Source of the DNA: Pusillibacter faecalis
GTDB taxonomy: Bacteria; Bacillota; Clostridia; Oscillospirales; Oscillospiraceae
Assembly: GCF_018408705.1 (NCBI RefSeq)
Contig: NZ_AP023420.1
Location: 2,356,001 to 2,420,000, forward strand
Direction of reading: 5' to 3'
DNA: 64,000 nt
Shown: positions 42,837 through 51,760 of the stretch, piece by piece
How positions within the stretch are numbered: the first letter of the stretch is position 1
How the letters are laid out: every line of letters begins with the position of its first letter
The notes under the pieces: model-generated
What the model was told of the DNA's origin: nothing
The model's input: the letters and a program-made list of their open reading frames with translations, nothing else
Database searches by the model: none
Program-made: the position numbers and the translations under genes

Positions 42837-43736
42837 ATGAGCGGCAAAGCGCCTAAGGGTTTGTTCGTGCCTCTGGTCACTCCGTTCCACGCGGACGAGA
42901 ACATCGACTATGAGGGCTACAAGAGAGTCATCGACTATGTGATTGAGGGCGGCATGGACGGCGTGCTGGTGGGCGGCACCACCGGCGAGTACCACATGAT
43001 GAGCGTAGAGGAGCGCAAGGAGCTCATCAAGAAGGGCTGTGAGATCGTGGGCGGCCGGGTCCATGTGATGGCGGGCACCGGCATGAACACGGCAAAGGCC
43101 ACCATAGAACTGACCAACTATGCCGCGGAGTGCGGGGCGGAATACGCGCTGGTGCTGCCTCCCTACTACCACCAGACCACAGAGGAGGGCATCTATGAGT
43201 TCTTCCGGGAGATCGCGGCAGGGTCCAAGATCGGAATTGTGATCTATCACACCCCGGGAGCCACCAATGTGGAGCTGTCTGTGCCCCTGATCCGGCGGCT
43301 GGCACAGATTGAGAACATCGTGGCGGTGAAGGAGACCATTGACGAGACCCACACCAGCCAGACTTACATGCACACGAAGGACATCCCGGGCTTCTGCGTG
43401 ATGGAGGCCAACGAGCCGCTGCTGCTGCCATCCTATGCCATCGGCATTGATGCGGCATTCTCCATCATCTTCAACCTGCTGCCCCGGGAGATGCGGGAGC
43501 TATACGACTTGATCTTTCAGAAGAACGACCTGGCTGCGGCCCGGGCGCTGAACGAGAAGCTCTCCCCCATCTTCGACCTGATGGAGGAGGAGCCATACCC
43601 CGGCCCGGTGAAGGCGGGTCTGGACGCCATCGGGATGCCCGGTGGCATCGTGAGAAAGCCTCTGACCCAGCCCAGCGACGAGATGCGCCGCAAGATGCGC
43701 GAAGAGCTCAAAAAGCTGGGCTACGACGTGAAGTAA
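42837..43736 (+). CDS. DapA/N-acetylneuraminate-lyase superfamily protein 2
   Basis: 299 residues from the ATG at 42837 (GGAGGA seven bases upstream; an ATG at 42822 is the ribosome site itself). Catalytic Lys165 in IVAVKETIDE, Tyr137 in VIYHTPGATN, and GGTTGEYHMM loop. It is a clear paralogue of the protein at 35408 but differs at active-site neighbours (YHTPGAT versus YNYPSGV; GTT versus GST), suggesting different substrates or steps. Both keep the C-terminal PYPGPVK/PFPGPVK and G-x-x-RKPLT segments. Confidence 0.9.
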   Translation: MSGKAPKGLFVPLVTPFHADENIDYEGYKRVIDYVIEGGMDGVLVGGTTGEYHMMSVEERKELIKKGCEIVGGRVHVMAGTGMNTAKATIELTNYAAECGAEYALVLPPYYHQTTEEGIYEFFREIAAGSKIGIVIYHTPGATNVELSVPLIRRLAQIENIVAVKETIDETHTSQTYMHTKDIPGFCVMEANEPLLLPSYAIGIDAAFSIIFNLLPREMRELYDLIFQKNDLAAARALNEKLSPIFDLMEEEPYPGPVKAGLDAIGMPGGIVRKPLTQPSDEMRRKMREELKKLGYDVK

Positions 43737-43835
43737 TCCGGACGGTGCGTCTGGGAATCCCCCGGGTGCACCAGCCGCAGAAGTCTGGAGCAGGAATCAG
43801 AAAGAGCGATTTTCCGTAGAGAAAGGTGGTTTCCA

Positions 43836-44627
43836 GTGAGCAGATATCTGGAGGGCCGGAGGTATGGCTTTCTGACACCGGAAAATTCCGGAGATTTTTA
43901 CAAGGGCATTCAGCACCAGCAGGTGGCTGGATATCCGGTGGGGATTGTGTATATTGAGCAAGTCAATTACCCGTTGCTGCCGGGAAATGTGGTCAATGCG
44001 TGCACATATGACTTCCCCGTTCGGATGAAAGCGGTGCCAAATCTGACCAACGACCGTCTTTTCAACAACGATCCCACGATTGTGGATGACATTATCGAAG
44101 CAGCCCGCTCTATGGTGGAGAATGACGGCGTGCGGGCAGTGTGCAGCGCCTGCGGCTTTTTTGGGAACTACCAGCAGCAGGTGCGGCGGGCCCTGGATGT
44201 GCCGGTGGCCATGTCCAGTCTGGTGCAGATCCCCTGGATTGAGTCGCTGATCCGGCCGGATCAGCGGATCGGCATCCTGACGGCCAACAAGGGCTCCATG
44301 ACAAAGGAGTTGCTTGTAAGCTGTGGTGTGGAGCACCCGGACCGATTGGTGATCAAGGATGCTCTGGCGACAGAGGAGTTTGCGGCGGTGGTGGATATGC
44401 GGGGCCACTTCAACAACACCGTTGCTGCCCAGGAGATCACAGACCTCGCGGAAGAACTGATAGCGGAGAACAACGATCTGGGCGCCATCCTGCTGGAGTG
44501 CAGCGACATGCCGCCCTATGCGGCGGCGGTCCAGGAGGCAACGCAGCTGCCGGTATTTGACTTTATCACGCTGATCCGGTGGCTGCGCAGCGGTGTTGCC
44601 CAGCGGCCTTACAGCGGCTGGATTTGA
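43836..44627 (+). CDS. Aspartate/glutamate (hydantoin) racemase-family protein 2
   Basis: 263 residues from a GTG at 43836 (AAAGGTGG upstream). Close homologue of the protein at 38076, sharing VPGN/LPGN-VVNACTYDFPVRMKAV, a first cysteine in CSACGFFGNY, a second in LLECSDMPPYA, and the same C-terminus. Two related racemases, each next to a DapA-family gene, point to a duplicated and diverged module. Substrate unknown. Confidence 0.85.
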   Translation: MSRYLEGRRYGFLTPENSGDFYKGIQHQQVAGYPVGIVYIEQVNYPLLPGNVVNACTYDFPVRMKAVPNLTNDRLFNNDPTIVDDIIEAARSMVENDGVRAVCSACGFFGNYQQQVRRALDVPVAMSSLVQIPWIESLIRPDQRIGILTANKGSMTKELLVSCGVEHPDRLVIKDALATEEFAAVVDMRGHFNNTVAAQEITDLAEELIAENNDLGAILLECSDMPPYAAAVQEATQLPVFDFITLIRWLRSGVAQRPYSGWI

Positions 44628-44643
44628 AGAAGGAGGAAGAAGG

Positions 44644-45996
44644 ATGACAATTCAGGAATATGTGGAGAGGGGCCGGAAGGCCGTAGAAGCGATCAAGGAT
44701 TACGACCAGGCGCAGACCGACAAACTGGTGTACGAGGCGGCGAAGATCATCTATCAGCATGCTGCCGAACTGGCCCGGGAGGCCGTGGACGAGACAGGGC
44801 TGGGGTACTATGAGGACAAGATCTGCAAGAATACGGACACGCCGGCGGCGTTTTGGGCGTACCTGAGGGATAAGAAGTCCGTGGGGATCATCAGCGAGAA
44901 CAAGGAGACGGGGATTATCGAGGTGGCGCACCCTGTGGGTGTGATCGCGTGCGTGACACCGGCGACGAACCCAAATGTGACCCCGCTGGGGAACTTCATG
45001 GACGCGGTGAAGGGGAAGAACGCGATCATCGTCTCTCCCGCGCCCCGTGCGGCGAAGTCCACCACCCACACGGTGGAGCTGATCCGGGAGGCAATGGTGA
45101 AGTGCGGCGCCCCGGCCGACCTGATCCAGGTGCTGAGCGAGGTGACGCTGGCGAACTCACAGGCGCTGATGGAGGCGTGCGACCTGGTGATCGCCACCGG
45201 CGGCAGCGGGATGGTGAAGGCGGCGTACTCCAGCGGAACGCCGGCATACGGCGTGGGCCCCGGGAACCCGCCGGTGGTTCTGGACCGTGGGTATGACCTG
45301 AAGGAAGCGGCGAAGATGACGGTGACGGCAGTGGGGAGTGACAACGGCATCCTGTGCGACGGGGACAACCTGCTGCTCTATCCCCAGGAGGAAGAGGAGA
45401 AGTTCTTCCAGGCACTGAAGGACGAGGGCGTGGTGCTGTTTGAGGAGAAGGGGGATGTGGAAAAGTTTGGCGCGGTGCTGTTCCACGACGGACATCCCGT
45501 GCCGGAGCTGGTGGGGAAAGACGCGCCGGTGATTGCGAAGGCGGCGGGCTTTGACATTCCGAAGGACACAAAGGTCATGGGCTTGAAGATCGACGCGGTG
45601 GGGAAGGCGAATGTGCTGAACAAGGAGATCATGGGCCCCATTGTGGTGCTGAAGGGGTATGAGAGCTTTGAGGAGGCCGTGGCGATGGCGATCCAGAACA
45701 TGGAGGAGGCCGGTGGCATCGGGCACACGGCGGGTATCTTCAGCAATGACCGCAAGCATATTGAGTACTATGGCGAGCGGATTCCTGTGGCGCGGGTACT
45801 GGTGAACCAGCCGACTCCGGACGCATGGGGCCCGAGCACGAACGGGCTGAGTCCGGCGGTGTCTGAGAGCTGCGGCACGTGGGGGAATAACATTCTGTGC
45901 GAGAACGTGGACTACATCCACCTCATCAACGTCTCGAAGATTGCTCTGCCCCTGGATGTTCAGGTCCCCAGCCCCGAGGAGCTCTTCAAGGACTGA
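44644..45996 (+). CDS. CoA-acylating-type aldehyde dehydrogenase
   Basis: 450 residues, ALDH superfamily of the EutE/PduP/SucD (acylating) branch: PVGVIACVTPATNPNVTPL, IIVSPAPRAAKST, VIATGGSGMVKAAYSSGTP and GVGPGN. The catalytic cysteine is Cys238 in DNGILCDGDN. This branch oxidises an aldehyde to an acyl-CoA with NAD(P) and CoA, saving a thioester for ATP synthesis. Here it would act on the aldehyde produced by a DapA-family enzyme. The last gene of the operon. Confidence 0.88.
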   Translation: MTIQEYVERGRKAVEAIKDYDQAQTDKLVYEAAKIIYQHAAELAREAVDETGLGYYEDKICKNTDTPAAFWAYLRDKKSVGIISENKETGIIEVAHPVGVIACVTPATNPNVTPLGNFMDAVKGKNAIIVSPAPRAAKSTTHTVELIREAMVKCGAPADLIQVLSEVTLANSQALMEACDLVIATGGSGMVKAAYSSGTPAYGVGPGNPPVVLDRGYDLKEAAKMTVTAVGSDNGILCDGDNLLLYPQEEEEKFFQALKDEGVVLFEEKGDVEKFGAVLFHDGHPVPELVGKDAPVIAKAAGFDIPKDTKVMGLKIDAVGKANVLNKEIMGPIVVLKGYESFEEAVAMAIQNMEEAGGIGHTAGIFSNDRKHIEYYGERIPVARVLVNQPTPDAWGPSTNGLSPAVSESCGTWGNNILCENVDYIHLINVSKIALPLDVQVPSPEELFKD

Positions 45997-46177
45997 GCCG
46001 ATTGCTATTTGTCAAAAAACCGAAGGCGGCGGGAGTGAAAACACTCCCGCCGCTTCCTGCTCAACTGCCGAATTTTAGCCAGAAAAGCTACGTAAATTCA
46101 GCAAATTCGGGGGAGGTTCCTCCTTGCAAATCAAAGAGGCTGTGCTAGAATAGGCACAGATAAAGGGAGGCGGTCTG

Positions 46178-47098
46178 ATGGATATGTGGATGGAGCTGGA
46201 ACAAGAGGGTGTGGACCCGGTGCTGCTGAAAGAAGTCCGTGCGTTCCATGACGCGAATCCGCCGGACCCGGCCGCTGCTGGGCGTGTTCCGCAGCCGCGA
46301 TTTTTGTATTATGGAAAACAGGTTTGGGAGGCTGCGGCCGCCGCGCTGCTGTGCGGTGAAAATATTTTGCTGGCGGGACCCAAGGCGACGGGAAAAAACG
46401 TGCTGGCAGAGAATCTGGCCGCAGCATTCGGAAGACCTGCCTGGGATGTATCCCTCTATGTCAATGTAGATGCCGCGGCGCTGATCGGCGCGGATACTCT
46501 GCAGGACGGGCAGGTTGTCTTTCGAGAGGGACCCATCTGCCAGTGTGCACGACAGGGGGGCTTCGGGATTTTGGACGAGGTCAACATGGCAAAAAACGAG
46601 GCGCTGGCCGTGCTCCACGCCACGCTGGACTTCCGGCGGGTGATTGATGTGCCTGGCTACGAGCGGATTCCCCTGGACCCGTCCACGCGCTATATCGGCA
46701 CCATGAACTACGGCTACGCTGGCACCCGGGAGCTGAACGAGGCGCTGGTGTCCAGGTTTGTGGTGGTGGACATGCCGGTGATCTCCTCGGAGAATCTGGA
46801 AAAGCTGATCCGCAAGGGATTTCCCACCCTGTCGGAGAGCTGGCTGAAGCAGTTCGCCGCGCTTTTCCAGGACCTGCGAAAAAAATGCGACAGCGGAGAA
46901 ATCTCCACCAAGGCGCTGGACCTGCGGGGGCTGCTGGCCGCGCTGCATCTGATAGAAAAGGGGCTTCGCTCCGGACCGGCGTTGGAGCTTGGCATCGTCA
47001 ACAAGGTCTTTGACCCTTTTGAACGGCAGCTAGCGGCAGATACAGTATGGGCACGGATTCCCAAAGACGCAGATCGGGCCCAGCTCTTTGGAGGCTGA
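46178..47098 (+). CDS. MoxR-like AAA+ ATPase
   Basis: 306 residues. Walker A GPKATGKN (67-74, Ala-Thr in place of the usual Gly-Thr), Walker B GILDEVN (about 130-136), sensor segment YIGTMNYGYAGT and arginine finger VSRF. The family acts as a chaperone-like ATPase that remodels or activates partners, usually with a VWA-domain protein, which is encoded one base downstream. GGGAGG lies seven bases before the ATG. Target unknown. Confidence 0.9.
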   Translation: MDMWMELEQEGVDPVLLKEVRAFHDANPPDPAAAGRVPQPRFLYYGKQVWEAAAAALLCGENILLAGPKATGKNVLAENLAAAFGRPAWDVSLYVNVDAAALIGADTLQDGQVVFREGPICQCARQGGFGILDEVNMAKNEALAVLHATLDFRRVIDVPGYERIPLDPSTRYIGTMNYGYAGTRELNEALVSRFVVVDMPVISSENLEKLIRKGFPTLSESWLKQFAALFQDLRKKCDSGEISTKALDLRGLLAALHLIEKGLRSGPALELGIVNKVFDPFERQLAADTVWARIPKDADRAQLFGG

Positions 47099-47099
47099 C

Positions 47100-48797
47100 A
47101 TGGACCGCCGGGAGGTGGAGTCCCGCCGCGCCAACAACCAGATTTGGAATGGGGCGGGAGACTATGGGCTGCGTCCTCAGTTCCAGGTCTACGGAAAAGA
47201 CGGTCGGGCGGCGCTTTATTTCAATACGGTGATCGGCCTTCTCTATCGGACCTATGACTATAAAAAGCTGTCAGCGCTGTTCTACTCGTTCCGAGAGCAG
47301 GTCAACGGAGAGCTGTACACAGACCTGTTTTGGCTGGGGCTGGAGCGGTGCGTGTATCTCAAGCACCGGGAAGAGCGCCCCGTTTTGGAGAAGCTCAGGC
47401 GGGACTATGCCCGCCAGATGGTAGAAAAGGCCCGGGCAAAGGCGGACCGAGATACCCTGGAGAGTCTTCGTACCGCGTGGTTTTGCCGGATTTTAGGAGA
47501 GGAACCAGAGGAGAGCGCCTGGGAGACAGGACTGCTGGACCGACTGGAATTTTCTGTGGAGCTGGACACAGACGGCGTGAGACAGCAGATGGAGGATTTG
47601 CTGTACGAGTACTTCCGCCGGCCCAGGCGCAGTGTGCTGGACGAGCTGGGGGGAAGCCGGGTCAACAAGGGCTTTTTCGCCACTTGGCATGTGAAGCATA
47701 CCAGCGGAGACGCTCTGCGTCGCCTGGATATGGCCGGGGGAGCCGGGCGCAGTGGGGGCGGACTTTTGCAAAAGCGATTCGCCCCCTTTTGGCAGACGAA
47801 AACTAAAGAGGCCGCGCTGCGGGAGTATATCACCAATTGTTTCGGCGTCTCCATGCTTCCCGAGGCCAAACGGATAGAGGCGGAAAAACTGCTTTGCACC
47901 GGGGGGCACCGTCACTGCCGTCTGCATTTTACCAAGGGCTTACCACCCGAGAATCCGGGAGCGGCCAGGGAACGGGCAGCGTTCCAAGCCCAACGGGAGA
48001 GGAATCGGGCATATTTTCAAAATCATCTGGTACAAAACCGGCTCCTGATCCAGAAGCTGGCACAGGGGCTGCAGAACACGATACTGTTACAGATGGATGT
48101 CAGTGAGCACCGGACTCAGGCCGGCGTGCTGCAGCCATCCCTGGCATGGCGAAGCGGGAGTTTGGGAGAACGCAATATCTTCCTTCAACGCCAACAAAAC
48201 GAGCCGGGCCAGCTGAGCGTGGATATTCTGCTGGACGCCTCCGCATCTCAGAGCGGCCAGCAGGAGAAGGTGGCAGTGCAGGGGTATTTGATTGCCGCCG
48301 CTCTGACCCGCTGCCAAATTCCTGTGCGTGTGGCGGGCTTTTTCAGCGTCAGCGGGTGCACAGTGCTCCGGGTGTTTCGGGACTATCAGGAGACGGACCG
48401 GAATGAAATGATATTCGATTATGTTTCGGCCGGCTGGAACCGGGATGGACTGGCTTTGCGGGCGATGAGATGGTTGATGGCCCAGAGCAGCGGAGATCGC
48501 CGGCTGCTGATTGTCCTCACCGACGCCAGCCCGAACGACGACCAGAAATTTCCGACCAGTGGTTTTCTCAGGAGCAGCCGGGACTATCGTGGAAAGGCGG
48601 CGGTGGAGGACACGGCTGCGGAGGCCGCCGCGCTGCGCCGCCAGGGGGTCACGGTGCTGTGCGTTTTTACAGGCGGGGACCGGGAGCTGCCCGCCGCACG
48701 GATGATCTATGGACGGGATATGGTCCGGGTCCCAGCAGTGGGGTGGTTTGCCGATACGGTTGGCAAGCTGATTCAAAGCCGTCTTGCGGAGCTGTAG
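47100..48797 (+). CDS. VWA-domain protein (MoxR partner)
   Basis: 565 residues from the ATG at 47100 (GGAGG five bases upstream; an in-frame TTG at 47088 overlaps the previous gene). A large, mostly helical N-terminal region (1-360) of no recognised family is followed by a von Willebrand A domain (about 370-560) with MIDAS residues in LLDASASQSG (Asp379), a Thr near LTDASPND and VLCVFTGG. MoxR/VWA pairs act together in protein or metal-cofactor maturation; the client here is not evident from neighbours. Confidence 0.87.
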   Translation: MDRREVESRRANNQIWNGAGDYGLRPQFQVYGKDGRAALYFNTVIGLLYRTYDYKKLSALFYSFREQVNGELYTDLFWLGLERCVYLKHREERPVLEKLRRDYARQMVEKARAKADRDTLESLRTAWFCRILGEEPEESAWETGLLDRLEFSVELDTDGVRQQMEDLLYEYFRRPRRSVLDELGGSRVNKGFFATWHVKHTSGDALRRLDMAGGAGRSGGGLLQKRFAPFWQTKTKEAALREYITNCFGVSMLPEAKRIEAEKLLCTGGHRHCRLHFTKGLPPENPGAARERAAFQAQRERNRAYFQNHLVQNRLLIQKLAQGLQNTILLQMDVSEHRTQAGVLQPSLAWRSGSLGERNIFLQRQQNEPGQLSVDILLDASASQSGQQEKVAVQGYLIAAALTRCQIPVRVAGFFSVSGCTVLRVFRDYQETDRNEMIFDYVSAGWNRDGLALRAMRWLMAQSSGDRRLLIVLTDASPNDDQKFPTSGFLRSSRDYRGKAAVEDTAAEAAALRRQGVTVLCVFTGGDRELPAARMIYGRDMVRVPAVGWFADTVGKLIQSRLAEL

Positions 48798-48805
48798 TGG
48801 GCAGG

Positions 48806-48843
48806 AAAATTGGGTGGAAGCCAAAGGCTTCCACCCAATTTTT
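48806..48843. terminator. Bidirectional terminator, 17-bp perfect stem
   Basis: AAAATTGGGTGGAAGCC (48806-48822) pairs perfectly with 48826-48842, AAA loop, T-run after. Separates convergent VWA and pseudouridine synthase genes. Confidence 0.9.
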
Positions 48844-49762
48844 AAATGGCGCTGTCAGAGGCGACTACAGGGGAGAGGCGGGAGGCCAGAGCCGCCATAT
48901 CAGCCGGCAGCGGCGCACTCAGATGCAGAATCTCTCCGGAAACAGGATGGGTCAGCGTCAGCGCGCAGGCGTGGAGGGCGGGGCGGGCGATCAGAGATGG
49001 GTCCTCTGTGCCGTAAAGCCAATCTCCGGCCAGAGGACAACCGACAAACGCCATATGGAGCCGCAGTTGATGGGTGCGGCCGGTCTCTGGAACCAACCGC
49101 AGAAGAGAGAGACCGGCACCCTGTGCCAGTACCTGATAGTGGGTGACGGCTGCGGCACCATCCGGCCGGATGCAGCGGCGGACGGCGGAGCTTTCATCCC
49201 GGCCAATCGGCGCGTCAATGGCGCCTGTAGAGGGAGTGGGGCGGCCCAGGCAGATGGCTCGGTACTCCCGATAAAAACGCTGGGTATGCAGCTGACGGCG
49301 CAGTAAGTCATGGATATAGCCGCTTTTAGCCACCACCATCAGTCCGGTAGTGCCCTTGTCCAGCCGGTTCACCGGATGGAAGATAAACGCCGTACCCCGG
49401 TGCCAGGCCAGGGCACCGGCTACGGTAGGGGTATCCGGCAGAAAGTTGGAGGCATGGGCCGTCATACCTGCGGGCTTGTTTACCACCAGCAGGTGACCGT
49501 CTTCCCACAAAATGGGAAGCGGCCAGTTTCCGGGAACAACAGCGGCCTTTGGCGGACGGTGGTCTCCGGTTTCCACGGTCAGAATATCCCCGGTGTGGAG
49601 AATATCCACCGTCCGGGCATGACGGCCATTGACAAGAATACCGCACTCTGCCCGGGTTAAGCGAGAGATCGCATGGGAAGAAAAGTGCAGGTGCGCCTTG
49701 AGTATGTGACGGACGGTAGCGCCATCCTCCTCCGGCGGGATTGTTTTACTGATGGTCTCCAT
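48842..49762 (-). CDS. RluA-family pseudouridine synthase
   Basis: 306 residues from the ATG at 49762 (GGGGGG site; the frame is open 38 codons further upstream). An S4-like N-terminus (about 10-65: RLTRAECGILVNG) precedes the catalytic domain with HPVNRLDKGTTG (catalytic Asp135), YREYRAICLG and ETGRTHQLRLHM. Isomerises uridine to pseudouridine in rRNA or tRNA; RluD-like 23S modification is likely, but the target position is not decided. Confidence 0.92.
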   Translation of the reverse strand: METISKTIPPEEDGATVRHILKAHLHFSSHAISRLTRAECGILVNGRHARTVDILHTGDILTVETGDHRPPKAAVVPGNWPLPILWEDGHLLVVNKPAGMTAHASNFLPDTPTVAGALAWHRGTAFIFHPVNRLDKGTTGLMVVAKSGYIHDLLRRQLHTQRFYREYRAICLGRPTPSTGAIDAPIGRDESSAVRRCIRPDGAAAVTHYQVLAQGAGLSLLRLVPETGRTHQLRLHMAFVGCPLAGDWLYGTEDPSLIARPALHACALTLTHPVSGEILHLSAPLPADMAALASRLSPVVASDSAI

Positions 49763-49913
49763 GAGAGCCCCCCTTTTGTTCCTACCATAACACAAACAGC
49801 CGGCTTTGACCAGGGAAACGTATCGGGATACAAAAAGCCTCCGTTTTTTGTATAATTCCATTTGTCGGGAAAACACTATCCCTGTACCAAATCATACAGG
49901 AGGTTGAATCACC

Positions 49914-50894
49914 TTGAAAAAGCATTTGATGAGACGAAGCGCTGTGTTGGCTCTGGCAGCAGTGATGCTGACAGGCAGTGCCTCGGCACTGTTCGGCAGT
50001 AAAAAGGAGGCGGCGGAACCGGTGGCGGGTGCGCCCACGGTTCAGGATCTGGAGATCAGCACGTATCGGGACATTCCCTATCAGACCCAGTTCCTGCTGG
50101 CCAGCAGCGAGGGGGACGTAACCTACGCCGTGGCGGAGGAACCCAAGAAGGGGACTGTGACCATCTCCGGCTCAGAGTTCACCTACACCCCGGAGGAGGG
50201 AGTTACCGGATCGGACAGCTTCACCTATACTGCGACGGACAGCCAGGGCCGGGTATCCCAGCCCGCCACAGTACAGGTGCGCATTGAAAAGAGCAAATCC
50301 GGCGTAAAGTACGCCGATATGGGCGGCAGCCCCGCCGCTGCCGCGGCCCAATATCTGGCGGAGAGTGGAATTTTTACGGGTGCCAAGATTGGGGAGAACT
50401 ACTATTTTGAGCCAGATGCAACCGTGTCCCGCAGCGAATTTTTAGCCTTGGCAATGGAGACGGCAGGCAGAGAAGTGACGAACGTCACCATCACCGGCTT
50501 CTGCGATGACGAGAGCATTCCGGCATGGGCCAAGGCATATGCCGCCGCCGGCGTGGCGGACGGCATTGTTCAGGGCAAGGCCACCGCTGAGGGTGCAGCC
50601 TTCCAGGGAGAGGAACCCATCACCTTCAACGAAGCCGCGACGGTGCTCAACCGGATGCTGAACCTGGGGGATGTGGATCTGGATGTATGGTATGCGGATC
50701 GGGAGGCCGTGCCTTCCTGGGCGGCTCAGGCCGTGGGCAATATGGAGGCGTTCAGCGTGCTCTCTGCCGGCAGCTTTGGAAGCAAGACCATGGAACAGGC
50801 TGTAACCAGGGCGGACGCGGCACAGATGCTTAGCGCGGCCAGCACCCTGCTGGCTGGCGAGGAGCCGGAAGGTCTGTTCGGCTGGCTTCAGTAA
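49914..50894 (+). CDS. Exported protein with Ig-like and SLH-type regions
   Basis: 326 residues from a TTG at 49914, ten bases after AGGAGG. A signal peptide (KKHLMRRSAVLALAAVMLTGSASA) is followed by a short Ig/cadherin-like domain (about 40-125: YTPEEGVTGSDSFTYTATDSQG, typical of Big_9/VCBS-like repeats) and then SLH-like repeats (about 130-315: SRSEFLALAMETAG, AWAKAYAAAGVADG, TRADAAQMLSAA). It should sit in the cell wall or S-layer. SLH repeats are divergent; binding to pyruvylated polymer is an inference. Confidence 0.8.
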   Translation: MKKHLMRRSAVLALAAVMLTGSASALFGSKKEAAEPVAGAPTVQDLEISTYRDIPYQTQFLLASSEGDVTYAVAEEPKKGTVTISGSEFTYTPEEGVTGSDSFTYTATDSQGRVSQPATVQVRIEKSKSGVKYADMGGSPAAAAAQYLAESGIFTGAKIGENYYFEPDATVSRSEFLALAMETAGREVTNVTITGFCDDESIPAWAKAYAAAGVADGIVQGKATAEGAAFQGEEPITFNEAATVLNRMLNLGDVDLDVWYADREAVPSWAAQAVGNMEAFSVLSAGSFGSKTMEQAVTRADAAQMLSAASTLLAGEEPEGLFGWLQ

Positions 50895-50908
50895 TTGGAG
50901 GAATATCA

Positions 50909-50936
50909 GCCCCCGGGGCAGCCCGGGGGCGCTTTT
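50909..50936 (+). terminator. Terminator after SLH protein
   Basis: GCCCCCGG (50909-50916) pairs with CCGGGGGC (50923-50930), then GCTTTT. Confidence 0.8.
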
Positions 50937-51483
50937 CTCGCGCTGTATGGCTGCCCATACTTGGCATATGGATGCAAAATGGTCTCAGCTGTGAGCTTGA
51001 AAGCGCTCCGGTCCGTGGGCATCCGTCAGATACCGAACAGCAGACTGGACGAGCCCTGGTTCTCCATAGCCGTGAGAACTCCTGCCAAGCGCCGTACGGA
51101 CTTCCCTGAGCGCCCAATTGACTGTTTTATGGTACTCTGCGGACTTTTTTCTGTCTGAAAAGAGACGCATTCTCCCAGCCTGCGAGCTGCTATGCCTGTG
51201 TTATAACATCCATCGGAGCGATTCTGCAACCCTCATTTTTTACTCTTGGGTGCAGAGCATTCCGGCGATTTCACCAATCGCATGGAAAACGATTGTATCA
51301 GATGCTGCCATGAATCCGGCAAAGATGAGTCTGATAGAAAATGTTTTGTTCAGCCATATGGGTTCGAGCACTTTATGGAACAGCAGGTATCAAAATACAC
51401 CTAACCCGAAATGTGGGGGAATCATTTCTTTGGACGACCGTGCATGCAGGGAGCGCCAAGAAAAAATAAAATAGCAGATTCTG

Positions 51484-51515
51484 AGCAGTCATCAGGTTTC
51501 TGGCGACTGCTTTTC
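51484..51515 (+). terminator. Hairpin with T-run, no gene upstream
   Basis: AGCAGTC pairs with GACTGCT, with an inner TCAG/CTGG stem, followed by TTTTCT. It suggests an undetected short transcript between 50940 and 51480. Confidence 0.5.
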
Positions 51516-51760
51516 TCACGTTCACAAATCTCCCGGAAAAGGACCTCCTTTGCAGCAGGGAAGAGTGAAGGTGAGAACCCTTCTAGCGGTGGGGCCGGCA
51601 CGCGTTTTGGCAGTTGTATTCCGGATGAATTTGTGCTAAACTATGGAAGATTATAATAGCATGAATATACGCCTCCGGCGGACCCAGACCGTAGATGGGC
51701 GCTGGGACTCCCGCGCCGGAGGTGGTTTGCCGCATGCTGCGGCAGAATGGGGGATGCGTA

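Larger units (their letters stand above)
50895..51760. other. Gap between SLH protein and ddl
   Basis: 866 bases. It holds a GC-rich terminator at 50909-50936 (8-bp stem, TTTT), another hairpin with TTTT at 51484-51515, and a TATAAT at 51652-51657 likely to serve ddl. Short frames occur, none supportable as genes. Confidence 0.55.
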
